In this document: positions 45,807 through 54,668 of the stretch, one piece after another
Layout of the letters: every line of letters begins with the position of its first letter
Position numbering within the stretch: position 1 is the stretch's first letter
Made by a program: the position numbers and the translations under genes
Notes under the pieces: generated by a model
Seen by the model: the letters and a program-made list of their open reading frames with translations, nothing else
Database searches by the model: none
What the model was told of the DNA's origin: nothing
From: Edaphobacter acidisoli
GTDB taxonomy: Bacteria > Acidobacteriota > Terriglobia > Terriglobales > Acidobacteriaceae
NCBI RefSeq assembly: GCF_014642855.1
Contig: NZ_BMJB01000001.1
Location: forward strand, 1,054,001-1,118,000
Direction of reading: 5' to 3'
Length of the DNA stretch: 64,000 bases

Positions 45807-46580
45807 TCATCCGCAAACCCCGGCGCTTTCGCCCTGCTCTGCAAGTTCAAGCACCGCCGCCCGCGCTTCCAGCGCAGCCAACTTGCGATGCAGTGCAGCA
45901 TCAGAAAACTGGATCGACTTTTCTGCAAACCTCACTTCCACCTTTACCTCGCGCAAACCAAGAAAGCGAAAGATATGCGGGACCAACTTCGCATCGCCCC
46001 AATAACATACGTCGTTTTCCACTGAAGCGCCCTTTGCGTTTCCCGCTCCGAGGCTGTAATGCACGTGTGCCGCCGTCACCGGAAAGCCGCTTGCCATTGC
46101 CTGTGCCAACAATCCAGCATGAAACTTCAGCAGTGTGCTTCCATCGGTTGTCGTCCCTTCAGGAAAAAACACCACCGGCAAGCCCTCGGCCATCGCAGAT
46201 TGCATGCCATAACGAGCCTTCGCAGCAGAGCCACCATGTCCACGCGCCACGTAGACCGTGCCCACCATGGTCGTCATCCAGCCCAGCACAGGCCACGATT
46301 CCATCTCGGCCTTCGCAACAAACACGCATGGATGCAGCGCGGCGAACGCAACAATATCCATGTAGCCAAGATGATTGGCGATGACCGCACCACGCCATGG
46401 AAACTCGCCAACAGCACTGATTTCGATTCGCAATCGCTTCACAGTACGAGCAGCGAATCGATGCAGCCAGTCAGCTCTGGCCTCTCGCGTCTTCGGGCGC
46501 TGCACTATTAACTCCATACACGCGACCGCGAATAAGCAAGCCAACCGGACGCTTCGCCACAGCGATCGAAGAAAGTTCAC
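45807..46580 (-). CDS. 1-acyl-glycerol-3-phosphate acyltransferase-like protein
   Basis: Membrane-associated PlsC-like enzyme (257 residues) that transfers an acyl chain to lysophosphatidic acid or a related lipid. Catalytic NHLGYMD (NHx4D), FPEGTTTDG and the intervening VARG segment are present, with an N-terminal hydrophobic helix. It ends six bases from the convergent PNP stop and is divergent, by 59 bases, from the DUF2062 gene. Ornithine-lipid acyltransferase is an alternative role. Confidence 0.88.
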   Translation of the reverse strand: MNFLRSLWRSVRLACLFAVACMELIVQRPKTREARADWLHRFAARTVKRLRIEISAVGEFPWRGAVIANHLGYMDIVAFAALHPCVFVAKAEMESWPVLGWMTTMVGTVYVARGHGGSAAKARYGMQSAMAEGLPVVFFPEGTTTDGSTLLKFHAGLLAQAMASGFPVTAAHVHYSLGAGNAKGASVENDVCYWGDAKLVPHIFRFLGLREVKVEVRFAEKSIQFSDAALHRKLAALEARAAVLELAEQGESAGVCG

Positions 46581-46639
46581 CAGATCAAAACCTCACCACT
46601 CTGCACACAAATCTTCGTCCGCAGTCTATCCTGTCATGA

Positions 46640-47200
46640 GTGACCTCAGGCAATCCAACGGTTCGAAAGAGTGCGCGACCCATTCACCACAACTGGGTTT
46701 ACCGGCGCACCGTTCTGCCTATCCTCGCATTGCTCCGCATGGGAGCATCGCCCAGAAAGCTCGCATGGAGCATCGCAGTTGGTCTTCTCATTGGGATCAA
46801 TCCTCTACTCGGAACTACAACTGTCTTTTGCCTTGCCGCAGCCTTTATCCTGCGACTCAATCTTGTCGCATCACAGCTGGCAAACCACGTCGTTTATCCT
46901 CTCGAACTGCTCTTCGTCATTCCGTTCATCCACATCGCCAGCAAACTGTTTAATCTGGAGCCAATTCCGTTTTCGGCAAACGAACTCTTCCACTTCGCCC
47001 GGAAGCATCCCATCGAACTCATCCGCCAGTTATGGCAGTGGGAGTGGCATGCCTTTGTGCTCTGGGCTGCACTGGCAACGGTAGCAGTTCCGCTCATCGC
47101 CCTGGCACTGACGCCATTGCTACGCAAGCTACTCTTTCGCGTCGAGCATCATCAATACCCTATCCTGCACCCGATCGAACACGCAGAGCACAACGCCTAA
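46640..47200 (+). CDS. DUF2062 membrane protein
   Basis: A 186-residue protein with the DUF2062 pattern: basic N-terminus, SPRKLAWSIAVGLLIGINPLLGTTT, then LVASQLANHVVYPLELLFVI and a C-terminal hydrophobic tail. Three to four membrane segments are expected. Function of the family is unknown; members often lie near lipid or glycan genes, as here next to the acyltransferase. The GTG start lies on a divergent 59-base region. Its stop overlaps the convergent nuclease stop. Confidence 0.85.
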   Translation: MTSGNPTVRKSARPIHHNWVYRRTVLPILALLRMGASPRKLAWSIAVGLLIGINPLLGTTTVFCLAAAFILRLNLVASQLANHVVYPLELLFVIPFIHIASKLFNLEPIPFSANELFHFARKHPIELIRQLWQWEWHAFVLWAALATVAVPLIALALTPLLRKLLFRVEHHQYPILHPIEHAEHNA

Positions 47201-48174
47201 TTGCCGGCAACGACTGCGTGGGTATTCATTGGCATACGAGCCTCGCCATGAAACTCTTCTACCGGATCAGCGCTCCGCAACCAGGCTGTATAGATCATGT
47301 CTCGCAATTCAATCGCACCGTCAGCCAGACACTGCACAGTGAACTCCTTGCCCTCCGGCGTTCCCGCTCCAGCAAAGCCTCCAGCCTTTTCGATCTGGTA
47401 AGTCTTCTCAACCAATGAATTCGAGTGCCGCAGATAAGTAAGGTAATCCGTCCACTCATCATCAAGTGCCTTCGGCTGCGACGCAGCTACTAGCGGCACA
47501 ACGGCTTCACGCTTCACATTTGCGCTGACAAAAGTGCTCTCAAATAATGAATGGATGTGATGCTCCGTTGTGTAGCCATTCGGATTCGGCCCCTTCCATC
47601 CGTTGTATTGAATCGTCGTGTGCAGTGGCATCGAGCCATCGCCCACATAGTGCCCCAGCCACGCAGCATAAAAAGTGATCGCCAGTTCAATGGGCCGTGT
47701 GTCTTCATTCGCAGCCATCAGCTTACGATATTCGCGGAAACCAACCTTCAAGCGTTCGTAGACCTCTTCCACCTGCCACGGCTGCATACCGACCTTCTCA
47801 GGGGTCAGGGCAAGTTCCGGGTGCTCAGCCTGCACCTTTGCCAATGCGCGAATAAAGTCATAGCGCTCCTTCGGCAACGTGCCGACCATATCGGCCATTT
47901 CCAGGTCGATGAAGTGGTCCGGCGCCTGCGCTGCATTCAATTCGGCCTCAGCTTTGTTGCGCCAGCGATCCGGCTCGGGTCCAAGGTAATCCATCGCATC
48001 AAGTGCGCCACCATTGCGCAGGAAGGCGGGAACATCCGTCGGCAGATATTTCGCAGCCAGCCAGTTGATCATTCGGTGCCCATCATTGCCCCATGCGAAT
48101 CCCTGCTGAACCAGCATCAAAGGGAGCAGCGCAACCGCTGCCGCAAAACGCACCAGATTTTTAGCTTTCATCAT
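47197..48174 (-). CDS. S1/P1-type zinc-dependent nuclease
   Basis: Exported nuclease of the P1/S1 and phospholipase C superfamily, 325 residues. The signal peptide (1-26) is followed by WGNDGHRMINWLA, where mature Trp1 and His bind the trinuclear zinc. Further ligands are in DHFIDLEMAD and ATFYAAWLGHYVGDGSMPLHT, and in HHIHSLFES. It would degrade single-stranded DNA and RNA and release 5'-nucleotides in the envelope. Upstream in-frame starts were considered; ATG 48174 fits the signal peptide. It lies 29 bases after pncB on the same strand. Confidence 0.9.
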   Translation of the reverse strand: MMKAKNLVRFAAAVALLPLMLVQQGFAWGNDGHRMINWLAAKYLPTDVPAFLRNGGALDAMDYLGPEPDRWRNKAEAELNAAQAPDHFIDLEMADMVGTLPKERYDFIRALAKVQAEHPELALTPEKVGMQPWQVEEVYERLKVGFREYRKLMAANEDTRPIELAITFYAAWLGHYVGDGSMPLHTTIQYNGWKGPNPNGYTTEHHIHSLFESTFVSANVKREAVVPLVAASQPKALDDEWTDYLTYLRHSNSLVEKTYQIEKAGGFAGAGTPEGKEFTVQCLADGAIELRDMIYTAWLRSADPVEEFHGEARMPMNTHAVVAGN

Positions 48175-48203
48175 GCCCGACAGTATACTCATCAGCTTTA
48201 AAT

Positions 48204-49508
48204 TCACACCACTACGGCAGGGCCTTCGACTGCTTTCGTGCCAAAGATACGGCGATAGCGCTCCACCTCCGACGGCACGCCAGTCGACTTATGTGCGTTA
48301 TCGCTCAGTTTTACGGCAGGACGCCCCTCCACCGTCATCAGCTTGCAGACAAGACTGATCGGGTCGAAGTCATGTTCTCCCCTCGGATGGCATCCGCGAA
48401 AGTCATTCGTCACCAGCGTTCCCCAACCCGCACTAAACCGGATCCGTCCATTGAAGTAATCATGCAAACGCAGAATGTCATCAACGTCGAGCCCATCGGA
48501 TGCGATCAGCCGCTTCCGTCTCGCATCGCGGCCACGCTTCAATAACCACGCAATATATTCATCGCCCGCAATAAATGGATCCTTCGAATCGCACCGTTGC
48601 CCCGTCCAGTCTGCAGCCCAGTCCGGCGCATTCTCCAGAAACTGCGTTGTCCCAAAAGTGTCGGGTAGCAGGATCAGCAGCTCACCACCATAACTCTTCT
48701 GCCAAAGCTCCAGCACACGATACTGTGAAGCGCGCAGTTCTTCGTCCGTGTTCGACAGAGCAGCCAGCGCCATCGGCAACTCGTGCGCGTTTGTTCCCAT
48801 CGCCTCCAAGTCGTGTTTGTACGCAAGAAACGTATTCGATGTACCCGCCAAGCTCCTGCCAAGCGCCCCCCGCATCGCTTCAACCACATATTCCTGCCAC
48901 AAAAAACTATGTCGCCGCCGAGTACCGAATTCGGAGATGCTTAGCCCCGATACCCCACGCAGCCGCTCAATCTTGTCCCATAACTTTGTCTTCGCCCGCG
49001 CGTAGAGCACATCCAGCTCAAGCTCACTCAGCGTGGCTAGTGCTGCACGCGTCTTCATCTCGCTGACGAGTGCAAGTCCATAGATCTCCCACATCGTCAC
49101 CTCAGTCCATAGGCCGGAAAATCGCAGTACTAACTGGCCATCGCGCTCGGTTACTTCGTAGTCCGAAAGACGAAAGCCATCCTCTAGCCACACTAGAAAC
49201 GCTGGCTCGAAAATGCTTCGCGTGCCATAGAAGGTGTTTCCCGCCAACCAGATCAATTCCGATTTGCGAAAACGCAAATCCTTCACGTGCTCCATCTGCT
49301 CAATCAGCGCACCAGCCGATATATGATCTGCGAGCCGGACAGCAGTCGTACGGTTTGTGACCTCGGATGTTACATGAATGCCAGGAAAGTTCTTCCAGAT
49401 AAACTGCAACATCAGCAGCTTGTAAAAGTCTGTGTCGAGCAGAGACCGAACGATAGGGTCCAGCTTCCAGTTGTGGTTATGCGCCCGCTCGGCAAAGTTG
49501 ACGTTCAT
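48204..49508 (-). CDS. pncB: Nicotinate phosphoribosyltransferase
   Basis: Makes nicotinate mononucleotide from nicotinate and PRPP in NAD salvage, in the cytosol. The 434 residues show the PncB start SLLDTDFYKLLMLQFIW, the FGTRRRHSFLWQE segment, and the conserved GTSNTFLAYK with MGTNAHELP, whose His is normally phosphorylated. The C-terminal region contains FRGCHPRGEHDFDPISLVCK. GGGGGAG precedes the chosen ATG. Upstream on the same strand is the PEP-CTERM gene, separated by a terminator; downstream is the nuclease. Confidence 0.93.
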   Translation of the reverse strand: MNVNFAERAHNHNWKLDPIVRSLLDTDFYKLLMLQFIWKNFPGIHVTSEVTNRTTAVRLADHISAGALIEQMEHVKDLRFRKSELIWLAGNTFYGTRSIFEPAFLVWLEDGFRLSDYEVTERDGQLVLRFSGLWTEVTMWEIYGLALVSEMKTRAALATLSELELDVLYARAKTKLWDKIERLRGVSGLSISEFGTRRRHSFLWQEYVVEAMRGALGRSLAGTSNTFLAYKHDLEAMGTNAHELPMALAALSNTDEELRASQYRVLELWQKSYGGELLILLPDTFGTTQFLENAPDWAADWTGQRCDSKDPFIAGDEYIAWLLKRGRDARRKRLIASDGLDVDDILRLHDYFNGRIRFSAGWGTLVTNDFRGCHPRGEHDFDPISLVCKLMTVEGRPAVKLSDNAHKSTGVPSEVERYRRIFGTKAVEGPAVVV

Positions 49509-49595
49509 GCCTTCAGTCTCCCCCGGACCGCCGCCAACACGCAACCGGACAATTCAAGCTGCCTCTCACATAGTTTTCGTTTCTTAAATGAAGAA

Positions 49596-49615
49596 GGCCG
49601 CGAATAATCGCGGCC
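49596..49615 (-). terminator. Intrinsic terminator downstream of the PEP-CTERM gene
   Basis: GGCCGCGA and TCGCGGCC (49596-49603, 49608-49615) with an ATAA loop; on the minus strand a T/C-rich run follows. It sits 25-45 bases beyond the PEP-CTERM stop and isolates pncB. Confidence 0.75.
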
Positions 49616-49639
49616 TCCCACGTATCCAGGTCCTCCGAT

Positions 49640-50281
49640 TTATACGAAGAACTTCCGGCGCAGCAATCCTGCGCCTCCGAGCAATCCGGTCGCCAGCAGC
49701 ACCAGACTCTCCGGTTCAGGTACAGGAGCTGGGGTCGTTGTAACGGTGATGTTATCCAGCAGCGCTCCAATATTGTTCGCCGGGCTGTTATCCGTAAACT
49801 GCAACTGAATATTTCCTCCACCCCAGACGACTGCCTGGTCCGTCACGATGCCCGAGGTAAAGTCTTCGGGTCCCAACGTAAACGTCTGTGAATAGGGTCC
49901 GAAGTTCACCGTCGTCGTAGTCGTCGTGTCGCGCTGCGAACCAATCAGGTCGAAGCTCAAATAATAAGTTCCCGGTGCCAGATTCAGAGCGGTCATCAGA
50001 TCGATATTGCCGCTCGGGTTCTTTCCACCCGTGCCGCCCATGTCCACACAGTTGCCCGACTCCGGTCCAGAGCAAAGATTTCCAAACAGCGCACCGCCCA
50101 CGACATCGACGTTGGTGCCGTCGATCGCCTGAAAGGCACCAGCGGTCGCAACCCCTAATCCGGGCGTGACCTCATTAAAGTTCTCGGAAAAGACGGTATC
50201 CGCGTGAAGCACCCCTGTCATAAGCAATAGAGCGGGCATGCAAAGCAAAAAACGAACACTGGAAGAAAGCAGCTTTTTCAT
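49640..50281 (-). CDS. PEP-CTERM sorting-domain protein
   Basis: An exported protein of 213 residues with a signal peptide (1-27) and a beta-rich single domain, residues 30-180. The C-terminal sorting region begins PVPEPESLVLLATGLLGGAG and ends in LLRRKFFV. Exosortase would cut after the PEP motif and anchor the protein in the envelope or export it. No exosortase or EPS cluster is in this window, so it is one of the scattered substrates. Beta-sandwich, choice-of-anchor-like. GGAGG with five-base spacing fixes the ATG at 50281. Confidence 0.9.
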   Translation of the reverse strand: MKKLLSSSVRFLLCMPALLLMTGVLHADTVFSENFNEVTPGLGVATAGAFQAIDGTNVDVVGGALFGNLCSGPESGNCVDMGGTGGKNPSGNIDLMTALNLAPGTYYLSFDLIGSQRDTTTTTTVNFGPYSQTFTLGPEDFTSGIVTDQAVVWGGGNIQLQFTDNSPANNIGALLDNITVTTTPAPVPEPESLVLLATGLLGGAGLLRRKFFV

Positions 50282-50646
50282 CGACGCCTCCAAAATCAGG
50301 AACAGACTAGTCCCGGCGTCTAAATGGATGCACTTATTCCACCAAAGTTTTGCAGGGCTATTGCAACTCCTTGTGCATCCGATTGCAACTTACACAAAAA
50401 AATCAATTTAGACCATCCCGAGACAAAATCGCAAAAGGCAACGTCGCCTGTGCAAATTCACCAAACTCTAATCGGTAAATGTAATTACCTGCCGCTTACC
50501 ATGCATAGTCTTGCAACTTAACTGCAAAGTAACTGACGCTCGATCAAAGCCCCTTCCTGCGTTCTAAGGCAATGCTAAATCGCTGCGGATTTTCACACGT
50601 GGTATAGCGCACCGCATGGTGCAGAATTGCTATCCTTACACTTGTC
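50282..50646. other. 365-base divergent region with repeated TTGCAACT
   Basis: Region between the PEP-CTERM gene and the deoxyhypusine-synthase-like gene. No ORF. TTGCAACT occurs at 50361-50368, 50383-50390 and 50511-50518; the first two are 22 bases apart (two helical turns). Otherwise AT-rich; no consensus promoter was certain. Confidence 0.4.
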
Positions 50647-51732
50647 ATGGCAACCAAAAAAGAGCTCCTCAACCGTCCTATTCAGCACCTCGATCTGGCT
50701 CAGCACAACGTCGTCCCCTTGGTCGAAGCCATGCAGCATATGGCCTATTCCGCGCGCGACACCGCCCGCGCCGCCAACATCTACGACATGATGCTCCGCG
50801 ACACCGACTGCGGCGTCATCCTCTGCCTCGCTGGCTCGCTCATCTCCGCCGGCCTGCAGAAGCTCATCGTCACCCTCGTCCGCAGCAATATGGTGGACGC
50901 CATCGTCTCCACCGGCGCCAACATCGTCGACCAGGATTTCTTCGAAGCCCTCAGCTTCAACCACTACATCGCCGGCGACGAGTACAAGTACGGCGCGGGC
51001 GACGCAGAGCTCCGTGAGCTGATGATCGACCGGATCTACGACACCTTTATCGACGAGGAAGAGCTCCGCATCTGCGACGAGACCCTCCACCAGATCACTA
51101 ACTCGCTCCAGCCGCGACCCTACAGCTCGCGCGAGTTCATCCGAGAGATGGGAGCCTGGCTCGTCAAGAACGGCAAGACCCCCCAGGCTGGATCGAAGAC
51201 AGGTGGCCGCGACTCCATCGTCCTCGCCGCTTACGAAAAGAACGTCCCCATCTTCTGCCCGGCCTTCTCGGACTGCTCCGCCGGCTTTGGCTTCGTCGCA
51301 CACCAGCACGAGCGCCAGGGCAAGCCGATGGTCTCGATCGACTCGGCCAAGGACTTCTACGAACTGACGCAGCTCAAGCTTGCCAACCCCACCACCGGCC
51401 TTCTGATGATCGGCGGCGGCGTCCCCAAAAACTTCGCTCAGGACATCGTCGTTGCGGCCGATGTCCTCGGCGTCGATGCTTCCATGCACAAGTACGCCAT
51501 CCAGATCACCGTGGCCGACGCCCGCGACGGCGCTCTCTCCGGCTCTACCCTCAAGGAAGCCAGCAGTTGGGGCAAGGTAGACCTGACCTACGAACAGATG
51601 GTCTACTCCGAAGCCACCCTGGCCTTGCCAATCATCGCCGGATATGCCTATCACAAGCAGTCAGCGTCATCCCGCAAAGGCAAACAGTGGTCACAGATAC
51701 TAGATAAAGTGCAGGAAACGGTTGAAGTTTAG
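50647..51732 (+). CDS. Deoxyhypusine-synthase family protein
   Basis: A 361-residue NAD-dependent enzyme related to deoxyhypusine synthase. Visible family features are CLAGSLISAGLQKLI, VSTGANIVDQDF, GSKTGGRDS, and the catalytic Lys310 in SSWGKVD. Eukaryotic and archaeal DHS modifies eIF5A/aIF5A; bacteria lack that substrate, so bacterial members are thought to act in polyamine synthesis (homospermidine-like) or on an unknown target. It stands alone, with a terminator after it. Gene size and lysine context argue for an active enzyme. Confidence 0.88.
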   Translation: MATKKELLNRPIQHLDLAQHNVVPLVEAMQHMAYSARDTARAANIYDMMLRDTDCGVILCLAGSLISAGLQKLIVTLVRSNMVDAIVSTGANIVDQDFFEALSFNHYIAGDEYKYGAGDAELRELMIDRIYDTFIDEEELRICDETLHQITNSLQPRPYSSREFIREMGAWLVKNGKTPQAGSKTGGRDSIVLAAYEKNVPIFCPAFSDCSAGFGFVAHQHERQGKPMVSIDSAKDFYELTQLKLANPTTGLLMIGGGVPKNFAQDIVVAADVLGVDASMHKYAIQITVADARDGALSGSTLKEASSWGKVDLTYEQMVYSEATLALPIIAGYAYHKQSASSRKGKQWSQILDKVQETVEV

Positions 51733-51762
51733 TTTCTGAGAACAAGAGAGCCCCTCAAACAG

Positions 51763-51791
51763 GCCCTGGCCACAAGCCAGGGCTTTGCTTT
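51763..51791 (+). terminator. Intrinsic terminator after the DHS-like gene
   Basis: GCCCTGGC and GCCAGGGC (51763-51770, 51776-51783) enclose CACAA and are followed by TTTGCTTTT. Confidence 0.85.
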
Positions 51792-52140
51792 TCTGCAACT
51801 TCGTCCCACATTCGTCACCGAAACTGTTTGCATCGTGGATAACCCCCTGAGGTGTTATTGCCGTTTTTGCAAATCTTCTGGCATCCTCACTCTGAAGTTG
51901 AATATCAGTTGCAACCCCCTTGGAAGGACGACTCTAAAGATGCCAATCCTCAGCCAGCACGATCGGTTCAGCTCAGGCTCCCTCAGCCGTCCTTTCCTGG
52001 ATGCCTCCCATCTGTCCTACGCCAGCCCCTAAACCACACTTTTTGCGCACGATTCGTTGAAATACTGCCCAGGCAGGAATCAAGATAGATTACCATTATT
52101 CAATACAGCAGTTACCGATGTAAGTTACCCCGGCTGGCTC
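51792..52140 (+). other. 349-base region upstream of the sensor kinase
   Basis: No supported gene. The region is moderately AT-rich and includes one AGTTGCAA (reverse complement of the TTGCAACT repeat seen at 50361). Short ORFs starting at 51835 or 51852 have no Shine-Dalgarno or protein-like composition. Probably the kinase promoter region, but no clear -35/-10 pair was found. Confidence 0.4.
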
Positions 52141-53835
52141 ATGCATATTTTCTCCCTCCTTGGATTTCTTTCGCTTCTCGCCACCTGCGGCGTTCTTTTG
52201 TTCGCATTCCTGCGTGCTCAACGCACGGTTCGCGATCTTGCCGATCAGCTCACCCAGGCACGTGAGCAACAACATCAGAACAACCTCAAACTGAACGAGC
52301 GCTCGCAGCTCGACAATCTCAAGGATGAGTTCATCTCAACGGTCTCGCACGAGCTCCGTACCCCGCTGACCAGTATTCGCGGCGCGCTCGGCCTTCTCTC
52401 CTCCGGCGTCATCGGAGACGTGGACGCTAAGGCGCAAAACCTGCTCCGTATCGCCGTAACCAACACTGATCGGCTCATCCGCCTCATCAACGACATTCTC
52501 GATCTCGAGCGCATGGAATCAGGCCGTGCGCCCTTACAGATCCGCCGCTGCTCGCTGAGCGAATTGGCGCAACAAGCGATAGAAACCATGACGGCGATGG
52601 CAGACTCCAACACGGTCCACCTCGAACTGGTCTCCTCGCCTACAGTCACTTCGCCCGAATCGCTTTTCTTCGACGGCGACCCTGATCGCATCCTGCAGGT
52701 CATCACGAACCTGCTCTCAAATGCCATTAAGTTTTCACCTCCAGCTTCGACCGTCCGGGTTCACACTGATGCGACGGCAGATTCGATCTTGCTTAAAGTC
52801 GTCGACGAGGGACGTGGCATTCCGGCAGAAAAGCTCGATAGCATCTTCGACCGCTTCCAACAGGTCGAACCCTCTGACGCTCGCCAGAAAGGTGGCACGG
52901 GTCTTGGTCTCGCCATCTGCCGCAGCATCGCACAGCAACACTCGGGTTCGATCTGGGCACAGCGCAACCTTGGCATCGGCACGACGTTTTACGTCATGCT
53001 CCCCCGCACCACACGTTCTACCGACGTTGCCGTTCCGGTACAGCCACCACGCGGCGAAGGCGCCATCCTCGTCTGCGACGACGATCCTGGAATCCGCACG
53101 GTAGTAGGAGAAAATCTTACACGCCAGGGCTATAGCGTCATAGAAGCTAACTCCGGTGAACAGTGCCTCGTGCTTGCGGCTGAAAACAAGGTGGAAGCGA
53201 TTCTTCTCGATCTCTACATGCCCGGCCTCAGCGGGTGGGAGACACTCCAGCGCCTCCGCAATAATCCTGTCACGGCCAATATCCCCGTCGTTGTTCTCAG
53301 CGTGCTGTCTTCCACTCTCCGTCCGCAGCTCACCGGAGATGCGCAGGGTTGGGTGCAGAAACCCTTCAACGAAAACATGCTCTTCGCCGAGCTGGGCCGT
53401 GTGCTCCATCACGGCGAAGGTCCGGCTTATGTTCTGCTCGTCGAAGACGACCACGACCTGGCCAGCGTCGTCATTGCCAGCTTTGAAAACGCGGCCGTCC
53501 ACATTGATCACGTTTCGACCCGCCAACAGGCCATCCGCCAGTGCATCACGCGTCGCCCTGACCTGCTCATCCTCGACCTCACACTTCCCGACGGAGATGG
53601 CTTCTCGCTGGTTGAATGGCTCCGCCAGCAGCCACCATTGGCCACTCTGCCGCTGGTCGTCTATTCCGGCCGAGAGATCTCCGATCCCGAGATGAACAAA
53701 CTGCGTCTCGGCCCCACTGAGTTTCTCACCAAAGCCAAGGTGCAGCCCAAAGAGGTAGAAGATTTGGTCCTCTCGATGGTGCACCACATCCGCACAAAAT
53801 ACGCTGATCTGGCCGCCGCCGGACCAGCCGCTTAG
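52141..53835 (+). CDS. Hybrid histidine kinase with two C-terminal receivers
   Basis: A 564-residue kinase: N-terminal transmembrane helix (1-25), short coiled coil, HisKA (phospho-site His70 in VSHELRTPLTSI), HATPase_c (to about 295, with NLLSNAIKFS, DEGRGIP and GGTGLGLAICR), then two receiver domains. Receiver 1 has Asp357 (LDLYMPG) and receiver 2 Asp479 (LDLTLPDGDG). There is no periplasmic sensor domain, so the signal is likely membrane or cytosolic. A TTG at 52057 could lengthen it, but ATG 52141 begins at the helix. A lone receiver and an Hpt protein follow, forming a phosphorelay. Confidence 0.9.
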   Translation: MHIFSLLGFLSLLATCGVLLFAFLRAQRTVRDLADQLTQAREQQHQNNLKLNERSQLDNLKDEFISTVSHELRTPLTSIRGALGLLSSGVIGDVDAKAQNLLRIAVTNTDRLIRLINDILDLERMESGRAPLQIRRCSLSELAQQAIETMTAMADSNTVHLELVSSPTVTSPESLFFDGDPDRILQVITNLLSNAIKFSPPASTVRVHTDATADSILLKVVDEGRGIPAEKLDSIFDRFQQVEPSDARQKGGTGLGLAICRSIAQQHSGSIWAQRNLGIGTTFYVMLPRTTRSTDVAVPVQPPRGEGAILVCDDDPGIRTVVGENLTRQGYSVIEANSGEQCLVLAAENKVEAILLDLYMPGLSGWETLQRLRNNPVTANIPVVVLSVLSSTLRPQLTGDAQGWVQKPFNENMLFAELGRVLHHGEGPAYVLLVEDDHDLASVVIASFENAAVHIDHVSTRQQAIRQCITRRPDLLILDLTLPDGDGFSLVEWLRQQPPLATLPLVVYSGREISDPEMNKLRLGPTEFLTKAKVQPKEVEDLVLSMVHHIRTKYADLAAAGPAA

Positions 53836-53895
53836 CGGAAAATCAACAACCTGACTCCCATCTAACTCGCGTCTCATGAGAGAATAACTTCGCTC

Positions 53896-54306
53896 ATGAG
53901 ACGCGTTTTAATCATCGACGACGAAGACGATATCCGCGAGGTCGCAGCCCTTTCACTCGAAGCCACCGCGGGCTGGCAAATCCTCACTGCAAACTGCGGC
54001 ACAAAGGGCATTGAAGTTGCCGCAGCCGAGCGCCCCGACGCCATCCTGATGGACGTGATGATGCCTGAGGTGGACGGCCCCACGACCTTCCGGCTGATGC
54101 AGCAAAACCCTACCATCGCCCACATCCCTGTGCTGCTTCTCACGGCGAAGGTCCAGGGCGCAGACCAGCGACGCTTCGCCAATCTTGGCGTCAATGGAAT
54201 TCTCTTCAAGCCATTTGACCCGCTCACCCTGGCGCAACAAATCTCCGATATTCTTGGATGGAAAGAGGGCACGTCCGACCCTCCGCCGGCGATTCCCTCC
54301 ACCTGA
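53896..54306 (+). CDS. Single-domain response regulator
   Basis: A 136-residue receiver with the acidic cluster (IIDDEDDI, residues 5-12), phosphorylation site Asp53 (LMDVMMPE), the T/S in LLLTAKVQ and Lys in LFKPFDPL, so fully equipped. It has no output domain. It lies 60 bases after the hybrid kinase; the Hpt gene begins 29 bases after it. It may be the relay output or a phosphate sink acting on a partner elsewhere. Confidence 0.9.
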   Translation: MRRVLIIDDEDDIREVAALSLEATAGWQILTANCGTKGIEVAAAERPDAILMDVMMPEVDGPTTFRLMQQNPTIAHIPVLLLTAKVQGADQRRFANLGVNGILFKPFDPLTLAQQISDILGWKEGTSDPPPAIPST

Positions 54307-54335
54307 GCGCGCTGGAGCTCATCCTGGAACTCATC

Positions 54336-54656
54336 ATGGATCAGAAGACCGAAGCGAAAGTCGACCATCTCATCGCAGAACTCTGGCGCAAGAACCTGCC
54401 CAGCCTGCGTGACCGTCTCGACATGCTCGATCGCGCCGCTGCCGAAGCCGCCTCAGGCAAACTAACAGAAGCAACGCGCGCAGAGGCTCAGTCCATCGCC
54501 CACAAGCTCGCCGGCAACCTCGGCATGTTTGGCTATCCAAAAGGATCAGAAGTAGCGAGCAAAATGGAACACGCGCTCAAAACCCCTACGTCCGAAACGC
54601 TCCTCACTCTCACCGAACTTGCAAAGCAGCTCCGCCAAACCCTCCCGGGCCTTTAA
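54336..54656 (+). CDS. Hpt-domain phosphotransfer protein
   Basis: A 106-residue four-helix protein with the Hpt motif AHKLAGNLGMFGYPKGSEVA; His56 is the phospho-acceptor. It would shuttle phosphate between the receivers of the hybrid kinase and the lone receiver. ATG 54336 is chosen; the frame is open further upstream but overlaps the receiver gene. Convergent with the GH105 gene. Confidence 0.88.
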   Translation: MDQKTEAKVDHLIAELWRKNLPSLRDRLDMLDRAAAEAASGKLTEATRAEAQSIAHKLAGNLGMFGYPKGSEVASKMEHALKTPTSETLLTLTELAKQLRQTLPGL

Positions 54657-54668
54657 TTCCTCGATTCC

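Noticed and set aside
51852-52088. Short ORF before the histidine kinase
   Set aside because: Composition and lack of a ribosome site point to chance.
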